Below are positions 1 to 5,333 of a DNA stretch of 5,966 nt, one piece after another. The notes under the pieces were generated by a model. That model had not been told where the DNA came from and ran no database searches. It saw only the letters and a program-made list of their open reading frames with translations. The position numbers were made by a program, and so were the translations under genes. Source of the DNA: JAVBKB01 sp031554275 (GTDB lineage Bacteria > Bacillota > Bacilli > JARBTR01); NCBI GenBank assembly GCA_031554275.1, contig JAVBKB010000123.1, positions 1-5,966 of the forward strand, in the 5' to 3' direction. How positions within the stretch are numbered: the stretch's first letter is position 1; the number at the start of each line of letters is the position of its first letter.

Positions 1-195
1 TTAATGCTTTTTTCTTAAATGGATTTTCGCAACCTGAATACTAAATCCTAATTGTGGTTAGAAACTCCCGATAAAATTTTCAAAGAAGAGGATAGCGGGA
101 CTATCCTAGGAAATTATGACGAAGTATTTGGGAATCTTAGCGAGTTTGAAGTTGCATTTCCAACGACTATTAGGATAAGATCGATGAACTCATGA
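1..195 (+). pseudogene. Possible decayed C-terminus of an IS30-type transposase
   Basis: No intact gene is present, but a coding trace is. The frame starting at base 1 is open from 52 to a TGA at 193-195 (47 codons), after TAA stops at 16-18 and 49-51. The residues before the second stop read DFRNLNTKS, and those after it begin LWLETPDKIF. This resembles the IS30-family C-terminal pattern PKGTDF ... LNxRPRKxLGWxTPxEVF, with a short deletion. Just upstream in another frame (8-19) is FFLK, which could match the F-P-K part and imply a frameshift. A second DEVF and a terminal VAFPTTI also resemble that family's C-termini. There is no credible ribbon of SD plus ATG for the 47-codon frame. Known: IS30 elements often leave degraded remnants. 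Inference: this is such a remnant, from memory of family motifs only. It could instead be a short unknown ORF or chance. The left part lies outside the window. Confidence 0.3.
89..107 (+). repeat. Perfect inverted repeat, 7-bp stem with 5-nt loop
   Basis: AGGATAG (89-95) and CTATCCT (101-107) are perfect reverse complements around the loop CGGGA (96-100). The loop is complementary to TCCCG at 66-70, so an H-type pseudoknot is geometrically possible. The element lies inside the open 52-195 frame, so it may be coincidental to coding sequence. Whether it is transcribed is unknown. Confidence 0.45.
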
Positions 196-209
196 ACCTG
201 ATTTCATGA
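190..209 (+). repeat. Perfect inverted repeat, 7-bp stem with 6-nt loop
   Basis: TCATGAA (190-196) pairs perfectly with TTCATGA (203-209) around the loop CCTGAT. It overlaps the TGA at 193-195 that closes the preceding open frame. It is not followed by a T-run, so on its own it is not an intrinsic terminator. It could be a leader hairpin of the downstream exporter mRNA or a protein-binding site. Confidence 0.4.
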
Positions 210-212
210 CTT

Positions 213-258
213 AGAATGCGCAAAAACTGTAAAACTTTTTTCAAAAAGCATTTTTTTT
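213..258 (+). terminator. Weak terminator-like structure upstream of the exporter gene
   Basis: AGAATGC (213-219) can pair with GCATTTT (248-254, one G-U pair). Inside that, CTTTT (235-239) can pair with AAAAG (244-248) as an alternative, mutually exclusive fold. A run of eight T (251-258) follows. The stems are AT-rich or enclose a large loop, so stability is doubtful. If real, it would end read-through from the left, or act as an attenuator of the exporter gene 90 bases downstream. It may equally be only an AT-rich stretch near a promoter. Confidence 0.25.
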
Positions 259-271
259 CGAAAGAATGATG

Positions 272-277
272 TAAAAT
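272..277 (+). promoter_or_regulatory. Candidate -10 box for the exporter gene
   Basis: TAAAAT at 272-277 matches five of six bases of the sigma-A -10 consensus and lies about 70 bases before the ATG at 348. The region 17 bases upstream (CATTTT) is a poor -35. The adjacent A- and T-runs (231-258) could act as an UP-type element. A second TAAAAT at 72-77, also with a poor -35, is an alternative that would give a long leader. Neither is convincing on sequence alone. Confidence 0.2.
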
Positions 278-347
278 AATAAAGTGTTAGACATCCTAAA
301 CGCTATAGGGAAAAATAATAAGTAAGATCATTTGAGAGGATACATAT

Positions 348-2093
348 ATGAGCAAAGAAAAACCAAATTATAGCTGGAAGAAATTTTTGAAGCTACTCGT
401 GTCCACAAGACCTGCACTACCCATCATTATTGGAGGATTCTTTGCCAGTATTGTGACAACAGTCGCAGGGTTGATCGTACCACTGTACACAAAAAACTTG
501 ATTGACGATTTTTCGCTCTCGAAGTTAAGTACGAAGCTCATCATCATTATTGTCGTAGTCTTTATTGTGCAGGCCATTACAAATGGTATCTCCATCTTCC
601 TACTGAATTATATGGGACAGAAAATGGTTGCCAATATGCGTACAAGACTTTGGCAGAAGATCTTGCACTTGCGTGTTTCCTATTTCGACAATACGAAAAC
701 AGGAGAATCGGTCAGCCGAATGATCAGCGATACTAACGTAATACGCGAATTGATAGCTGACAGACTTGCACAATTCGTTACTGGGATCATTTCTGTCATT
801 GGCTCTATTATCATTCTGTTTCTTATGGACTGGAAATTAACATTGCTGTTGATTGTTGCGGTACCAGTGACAACTGCTATCGTTGCTCCCCTAGGTCAAA
901 GAATGTTCAAAATTGCTCGTGGATTGCAGAAGGAAACAGCCTCATTCACAGGTGAAATCAATCAAACGCTTTCGGAAATAAGACTTGTGAAAGCATCTAA
1001 TGCTGAGAACAAAGAAACAAACTCGGGGGTTGCAGGTATTAACCGACTACTTGGTTTCGGCATTAAGGAAGCTAAGATCGGTGCCATCATTGGACCACTG
1101 ACGATGTTTGTCATCATGGGTGTGATTTTTGGAATTATCAGCTACGGCGGTATTCGTGTCGCAGAGGGGTCACTATCAACAGGAACTTTGATTGCTTTCC
1201 TACTTTATTTGTTTCAAATTATCGTGCCAGTAGTCACTTTTGTAGAATTCTTCACTCGCTTACAAAAAACAAAAGGAGCAACTGAACGGGTTGCAGAAAT
1301 TCTAAATCAAGACGAGGAAAACATTTATGATGGTGCAGCGGTTGATGTTACTGGGAAAAAGATCACCCTTGAAAATGTTTGTTTTTCCTATGACGATAAC
1401 CCTATCCTAAAGAATATTTCTTTTGAAACAAACCCAGGAGAGGTTATTGCATTTGCAGGTCCAAGCGGTGGCGGTAAATCCACACTGTTCGCCATTATCG
1501 AACGTTTCTACACGCCAGAATCTGGTGAAATTTATGTTGACAGACAACGACTAACAGATATTTCAATACATAGTTGGCGCAGTCAAATCGGTTATGTATC
1601 ACAAGAAAGCGCCATGTTATCTGGAACTATCCGAGATAATTTGTGTTATGGTCTCGAAAAAGAATTTACTGACGAGGAGCTATGGGCAGTTGCCAAACTA
1701 GCTTACGCAAATACTTTTATAGCCGAATTACCAGAACAATTGGATACTGAAGTTGGTGAAAGAGGGATCAAACTTTCTGGGGGACAGCGGCAGCGGATTG
1801 CAATTGCAAGAGCTTTCCTACGTGACCCGAAAATTTTGATGTTAGATGAAGCCACTGCAAGTCTCGACAGCCAATCTGAACAAATTGTCCAGCAGGCATT
1901 GGCAAATTTAATGGAAGGTAGAACAACGTTTGTGATCGCACATCGTTTATCCACGATTGTTAACGCAAACCAAATATTGTTCATCGAACATGGTGAAGTC
2001 ACAGGTCTAGGTACCCATACCGAACTTGTTGCAAAACACCCACTATATGCGTCATTTGCAGAACAACAGCTTTCAAGTCATACAGAGAATTAG
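348..2093 (+). CDS. bmrA: BmrA/LmrA-type multidrug ABC exporter, half-transporter
   Basis: This is a cytoplasmic-membrane ATP-driven exporter of hydrophobic compounds, expected to act as a homodimer. The 581 residues contain a six-helix type-I exporter domain (helices near 24-46, 62-86, 142-160, 163-182, 245-268 and 277-299). A C-terminal ATPase follows: A-loop Tyr348, Walker A GPSGGGKST (371-379, Lys377), Q-loop Gln419, signature LSGGQ (476-480), Walker B ILMLD with catalytic Glu501, D-loop SLD (505-507) and switch His532. All catalytic residues are present. As I recall Bacillus subtilis BmrA (589 residues), similarity is strong throughout, including the TGIISVIGS and LNYxGQK stretches. The ATG at 348 has the SD AGAGGA (335-340) seven bases upstream. 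The gene stands alone, with no adjacent regulator in the window, and ends at a strong terminator at 2159-2204. The function class is secure; the substrate range is unknown. Confidence 0.92.
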   Translation: MSKEKPNYSWKKFLKLLVSTRPALPIIIGGFFASIVTTVAGLIVPLYTKNLIDDFSLSKLSTKLIIIIVVVFIVQAITNGISIFLLNYMGQKMVANMRTRLWQKILHLRVSYFDNTKTGESVSRMISDTNVIRELIADRLAQFVTGIISVIGSIIILFLMDWKLTLLLIVAVPVTTAIVAPLGQRMFKIARGLQKETASFTGEINQTLSEIRLVKASNAENKETNSGVAGINRLLGFGIKEAKIGAIIGPLTMFVIMGVIFGIISYGGIRVAEGSLSTGTLIAFLLYLFQIIVPVVTFVEFFTRLQKTKGATERVAEILNQDEENIYDGAAVDVTGKKITLENVCFSYDDNPILKNISFETNPGEVIAFAGPSGGGKSTLFAIIERFYTPESGEIYVDRQRLTDISIHSWRSQIGYVSQESAMLSGTIRDNLCYGLEKEFTDEELWAVAKLAYANTFIAELPEQLDTEVGERGIKLSGGQRQRIAIARAFLRDPKILMLDEATASLDSQSEQIVQQALANLMEGRTTFVIAHRLSTIVNANQILFIEHGEVTGLGTHTELVAKHPLYASFAEQQLSSHTEN

Positions 2094-2143
2094 CAGAAAC
2101 TGACCTTTAAATGGTACAATTTCGAATTCGCCTTACAGTGGGC

Positions 2144-2157
2144 ATCTGTCCACAGAT
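2144..2157. repeat. Perfect 14-bp palindrome-like inverted repeat
   Basis: ATCTGT (2144-2149) and ACAGAT (2152-2157) are perfect reverse complements separated by CC. GTGG (2139-2142) and CCAC (2150-2153) form an overlapping alternative pairing. It lies between the exporter stop codon and its terminator, so it would be in the 3' untranslated RNA. It may be an mRNA hairpin or a dyad protein site; no role can be assigned. Confidence 0.35.
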
Positions 2158-2158
2158 C

Positions 2159-2204
2159 AAAAGCACATGAAATGAGCGTGAACGCTTAAATCATGTGCTT
2201 TTTT
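2159..2204 (+). terminator. Strong intrinsic terminator of the exporter gene, probably bidirectional
   Basis: AAAAGCACATGA (2159-2170) pairs over 12 bases with TCATGTGCTTTT (2191-2202), and six T lie at 2199-2204. The loop carries its own small stem, AGCG (2175-2178) with CGCT (2183-2186) around TGAA. The leading A4 gives a T4 tail on the other strand, so it could also stop leftward transcription from the zinc-ribbon gene. It starts 65 bases after the exporter stop codon. Confidence 0.9.
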
Positions 2205-2249
2205 GAATTTATTTGAATAAGTTAGTCCTTGGATCGATTAGAAAAAAAA

Positions 2250-2288
2250 CAGAGAAACTGGTGCGACAAGTGGTCCAATTTAGCAAAT
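2250..2288. repeat. Direct-repeat unit, copy 1 (short form without hairpin core)
   Basis: CAGAGAA (2250-2256) is followed after 7 bases by CGACAAGTGGTCC (2264-2276), four variable bases and TAGCAAAT (2281-2288). The same ordered blocks recur in copy 2 at 2300-2356. The 25-base core matches there at 20 positions. A run of eight A (2242-2249) precedes this copy. The end contains the small dyad AATTT-AGC-AAATT (2277-2289). No coding potential was seen. Confidence 0.6.
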
Positions 2289-2334
2289 TCGTAACAAATC
2301 AGAGAAGCGATAATTTTCCCGCTTCTTGTTACGA
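2289..2334. repeat. Long two-part hairpin in the convergent spacer
   Basis: The lower stem is TCGTAACA (2289-2296) with TGTTACGA (2327-2334), 8 bp perfect. The upper stem is AGAAGCG (2303-2309) with CGCTTCT (2320-2326), 7 bp perfect. Six bases bulge on the left arm only, and the loop is 10 bases. No good T-run follows on either strand, so it is not a classical intrinsic terminator. On the minus strand it lies about 33 bases past the stop of the zinc-ribbon gene and could stabilise that mRNA's 3' end. It spans the inner part of repeat copy 2. Confidence 0.65.
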
Positions 2335-2356
2335 CAAGTGCTCCCTGCTAGCAAAT
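2300..2356. repeat. Direct-repeat unit, copy 2 (long form with hairpin core)
   Basis: CAGAGAA (2300-2306), CGACAAGTGCTCC (2332-2344), four variable bases and TAGCAAAT (2349-2356) repeat the block order of copy 1. Here 25 rather than 7 bases separate the first two blocks; the extra 18 bases lie in the hairpin core. The right end forms a small stem, GCTA (2347-2350) with TAGC (2356-2359). The unit ends 10 bases before the stop codon of the minus-strand zinc-ribbon gene. It resembles a small intergenic repeat element, but only two copies are visible here. Confidence 0.6.
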
Positions 2357-2366
2357 AGCTTCCCCA

Positions 2367-2669
2367 CTAAATGATTTCATTTGTCTTTTTCACTCGATAC
2401 CTAATAATTGCAGGAGAAATGAACCATGTGAAAGAAATTGCGAAAAGGAGAATAATCACAATTGAAAGCATTGGGTCAATGTCTCTAAATGCAATATTGA
2501 AAAGGATAACTGGCAGGACGAGACTCATCAAATAGAGATATGAAGACCATTTTTTTACAACGAGGATAGCTCCACAGTTTTTGCAAACAGTTTTGAAATT
2601 ATTTCTATAAAGACGTTCTTTGTAAGTAAATTTAATTTTTTCATGACAGCTTGGACAAGTTGTGTGCAT
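2367..2669 (-). CDS. Small CXXC-20-CXXC zinc-ribbon membrane protein
   Basis: This 100-residue protein has an N-terminal four-cysteine cluster: C5-x2-C8, exactly 20 residues, then C29-x2-C32. That is the spacing that names the Firmicutes family 'cxxc_20_cxxc' (TIGR04104, from memory), whose function is unknown. The cysteines would be expected to bind one zinc ion. Two hydrophobic segments follow, about residues 43-60 and 66-88, then a basic tail (RYRVKK), so it is probably anchored in the membrane with the ribbon on the cytoplasmic side. The ATG at 2669 is supported by the SD AAGGAG (2676-2681 on this strand) six bases upstream. A possible -10, TATATT, lies at 2701-2696 with no clear -35. It is separated from pheT by a terminator, so it is probably a single-gene unit. 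It converges with the exporter gene. The length is typical of the family. Confidence 0.8.
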   Translation of the reverse strand: MHTTCPSCHEKIKFTYKERLYRNNFKTVCKNCGAILVVKKWSSYLYLMSLVLPVILFNIAFRDIDPMLSIVIILLFAISFTWFISPAIIRYRVKKTNEII

Positions 2670-2798
2670 ATGTTACTCCTTGTGGTTGATACAAGAATAT
2701 ATGCGACATGGGCTTGATATATGACTCCTAGCGATCTAGTAACGCTGGAAACTGATGCTGAAGCAGCAAAACAACTTTGGATTTGATGTAACCTAAAT

Positions 2799-2839
2799 AT
2801 AGCTCAGAATGACTGAATGTCACTCCGAGCTATTTTTTT
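2799..2839 (-). terminator. Terminator after pheT, bidirectional in form
   Basis: ATAGCTC (2799-2805) pairs with GAGCTAT (2827-2833), 7 bp. An inner stem TGAC with GTCA (2810-2813 with 2819-2822) encloses TGAAT, and two further base pairs lie between. Transcripts from pheT (minus strand) meet it about 21 bases after their stop; the tail there is TATATTTA, a moderate U-tract. The better T-run (seven T, 2833-2839) faces the plus strand, so rightward read-through would also stop here before running antisense into pheT. Confidence 0.8.
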
Positions 2840-2859
2840 CAAAATGATGATAGTGCGGT

Positions 2860-5274
2860 TCATCCCCTTAAAACAGCGCCGCATTTTTCTTTAACCTGTT
2901 CAAGCACCTTTTCATGAACGCTAGTGACTTCCTCATCAGTTAATGTTTTGGAAGGATCGAAATATTTCAATGAGAATGCCATTGATTTCTTCCCTTCTTC
3001 TATATGCGAACCTTCATAGACATCAAACACGTTGATTTCTTTCAACATTCTACCGCCAGCTTTAATAATCGTTTTCTTGATTTCTTCAGCTGTAACGTCT
3101 CGGTTCACAACGAGTGCAATGTCCCGTGAGATTGATGGAAACTTAGGGATCTCTGTGAACTTGGCTGGTCGCACTGCAATATTCAGCAATTTGTCTAACG
3201 ATAATTCGAAAACATAAGTCTCCTTCAAATCCTCTTTCTTTGCGATTGATGGGTGCAATTGTCCCAGGTATCCGATTTGTTCACCACTCTGCAAAAGAAT
3301 TTCTGCAGCTCTCCCGGGATGTAATCCGTCCAAAGCTGTTTGCTTCCATGTAATCATTTTGTCAATTCGTAGTTTGGCGAAAAGCCCTTCCAATATGCCT
3401 TTAACCACAAAAAAATCAACTTGTTTCTTTTCTCCCTGCCACGGCTGGGCATACCAAGTGCCAGTTACTGCTCCTGATAGATGTTCACATTCATTTGGTA
3501 ATTCAGTCGTTTCATCATTTAGAAATGTAGAACCGACCTCATAAAGGGCGATATTATCCATTTGACGAGCACTATTGTATTTCATAACATCTAATAGACT
3601 CGGCACTAAACTCTGCCGTAATATACTTTTTTCTTCAGACAATGGCATCGCTAAAGCGACGACTTGTGCTTGATTCATTGCAAATTGCTGTGACTTTATT
3701 GGCGAAGTTAATGAATATGTCACGGTCTGACTTAGTCCAGCACTTTCAAGATACGTCCGCACTAAACGGCGCTTGAGTTGGTAATCTGTTAACCCCACCT
3801 CATTGGCCTGAGCAACAGGTAATGTCTTCGGAATATTATCATAGCCATAGATTCGGCCAACCTCTTCGATAATGTCTTCAGGTATCGAAATATCACCACG
3901 ACGTGAAGGCACTTCAATATGGAGTGTCTGCCCATCTAATTTCGTCTCAAATTGTAATCGTGACAGAATTGATAGTACTAATTCTGCTGACAACTGAGTT
4001 CCGAGTACTGCATTTATTTTGTCAATGGTGACAGTAACAACTGTCTCTGTAACTTGATAATTATCTACAGCAACAATTCCTGCTGATACTTGTCCTCCAG
4101 CAAATTGACTAAGAAGCTGAGCAGCTCGTTCCGCTGCAGCCTTTACTCGGTTTGGATCGATTTCTTTCTCAAAACGTGCACTTGCCTCAGAACGAAGTCC
4201 AAGTTCACGAGATGTCTTACGTACTGATTGCCCTTTAAACCAGGCCGCTTCGATGATAATATTCTTAGTATCATCAGTAACAGCTGATTCAGCACCACCC
4301 ATCACACCAGCAATGGCAACAGGATCTACCCCATTCGTAACAACCATCATTTCAGGTGTCAATGTACGCTCTATTTCATCAATGGTTGTGATTTTCTCAC
4401 CTGATTTTGCCTGACGGACAACGATTTCCTTCGATCCAAGCAAATCTAAATCGAAGGCATGTAAAGGAGTTCCAAACTCCATTAGAACATAATTGGTAAT
4501 ATCAACAACATTGTTATGAGGTCGCACACCTGAAGCAATCAAATATGCCTGCATCCAAAGGGGTGATGGCGCGATCTTAACATTCTTAATGATTTTGGCA
4601 ATATACAGTGGATTGTTTTCTGTTTCTACTTGTAACGTTAGGAGCTCGCTTGCCTTCTCGGGTGAAGACGGATATTCAATCTCAGGTATTTTCACATCTT
4701 TACCTAAGATGGCTGCAACTTCATAAGCAACTCCGATCATGCTCATACAATCAGATCGATTCGGTGTTAGTCCAAGTTCAATTACAGCGTCGTCAAGGCA
4801 CAAAGCTTTGACAGCATCAATTCCAACGATTGTGTCAGTAGGAAAAACATAAATACCTGTTGCATATTCCTTTGGGGTGACTCTTGGATCAACACCAAGT
4901 TCCGCCAATGAGCAGATCATTCCATTAGATTCCTGCCCACGAAGGTTCCCCTTCTTAATCTTGAACCCGCCTGGTAGTACTGCCCCAACCAATGCAACGG
5001 GTACCTTTTGTCCTGAAGCGACATTCGGAGCACCACAAACGATTTGCAAAGGCGTTTCAGCACCAACATTTACAGTGCAGACATGTAACTTATCTGCATC
5101 TGGATGTTGTTCACAGGTTAGCACATGGCCAACAACAACATTTTCAATATTCATGCCAGTAGTGTTGACACTTTCTACCTCAATACCACTTCTCGTTATT
5201 TTCTCTGCTAATTCGCCAGGCGTTTCACCTGTTAAATCCACAAATTCTTGTAGCCATTTATATGATACAAACAT
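2860..5274 (-). CDS. pheT: Phenylalanyl-tRNA synthetase beta subunit
   Basis: PheT is the large subunit of the cytoplasmic alpha2-beta2 enzyme that attaches phenylalanine to tRNA-Phe. It binds the tRNA and hydrolyses mischarged Tyr-tRNA-Phe. The 804 residues match the usual Bacillales length and domain order. An OB-fold/EMAP-type tRNA-binding domain spans about 39-150 (HPDADKLHVC, VCGAPN, GxxSNGMICS). The B3/B4 editing domain spans about 212-385 (VDITNYV, GTPLHAFD, GVMGG). The B5 domain is about 408-483, ending near EEVGRIYGYDNIP. A catalytic-like core without activity of its own spans about 490-690, and a C-terminal ferredoxin-fold anticodon-binding domain about 706-804 (KFPSISRDIALV). The ATG at 5274 has the SD GGAGGA (5286-5281 on this strand). 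It lies 59 bases after pheS on the same strand, the normal pheST operon. No frameshift or missing block was seen. The antisense open frames inside it are shadows. Confidence 0.97.
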   Translation of the reverse strand: MFVSYKWLQEFVDLTGETPGELAEKITRSGIEVESVNTTGMNIENVVVGHVLTCEQHPDADKLHVCTVNVGAETPLQIVCGAPNVASGQKVPVALVGAVLPGGFKIKKGNLRGQESNGMICSLAELGVDPRVTPKEYATGIYVFPTDTIVGIDAVKALCLDDAVIELGLTPNRSDCMSMIGVAYEVAAILGKDVKIPEIEYPSSPEKASELLTLQVETENNPLYIAKIIKNVKIAPSPLWMQAYLIASGVRPHNNVVDITNYVLMEFGTPLHAFDLDLLGSKEIVVRQAKSGEKITTIDEIERTLTPEMMVVTNGVDPVAIAGVMGGAESAVTDDTKNIIIEAAWFKGQSVRKTSRELGLRSEASARFEKEIDPNRVKAAAERAAQLLSQFAGGQVSAGIVAVDNYQVTETVVTVTIDKINAVLGTQLSAELVLSILSRLQFETKLDGQTLHIEVPSRRGDISIPEDIIEEVGRIYGYDNIPKTLPVAQANEVGLTDYQLKRRLVRTYLESAGLSQTVTYSLTSPIKSQQFAMNQAQVVALAMPLSEEKSILRQSLVPSLLDVMKYNSARQMDNIALYEVGSTFLNDETTELPNECEHLSGAVTGTWYAQPWQGEKKQVDFFVVKGILEGLFAKLRIDKMITWKQTALDGLHPGRAAEILLQSGEQIGYLGQLHPSIAKKEDLKETYVFELSLDKLLNIAVRPAKFTEIPKFPSISRDIALVVNRDVTAEEIKKTIIKAGGRMLKEINVFDVYEGSHIEEGKKSMAFSLKYFDPSKTLTDEEVTSVHEKVLEQVKEKCGAVLRG

Positions 5275-5296
5275 ACTATTTCCTCCAAGTTACTTT

Positions 5297-5325
5297 TATA
5301 AAACCGTAAAGATGGTAATTTTATA
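5297..5325 (-). repeat. AT-rich inverted repeat in the pheS-pheT gap
   Basis: TATAAAA (5297-5303) and TTTTATA (5319-5325) are perfect complements around 15 bases, and an inner CC-GG pair is possible. It sits in the 59-base gap, 10 bases upstream of the pheT SD on the transcribed strand. The stem is all A-T, so any effect on the spacing or translation of pheT is speculative. It does not look like a terminator. Confidence 0.3.
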
Positions 5326-5333
5326 GGTTGTAC

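Noticed and set aside
368..595. 75-codon minus-strand frame opposite the exporter start, and short plus-strand frames at 3032, 3359 and 4608
   Set aside because: All are internal shadows of well-supported genes, with no RBS and no family resemblance.
1703..2002. 99-codon open frame on the minus strand opposite the exporter ATPase domain
   Set aside because: Antisense to the signature and Walker B region of the exporter; the cysteines in it are reverse-strand readings of conserved ATPase codons.
2721..2786. 21-codon plus-strand frame between the zinc-ribbon gene and pheT
   Set aside because: No Shine-Dalgarno, no convincing promoter and too short to judge; kept only as context for the terminator finding.
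4877..5326. 149-codon open frame on the plus strand opposite pheT
   Set aside because: It lies wholly opposite a conserved essential gene and the pheT start, has no SD and shows no recognisable domain; it is a shadow of pheT codon use.
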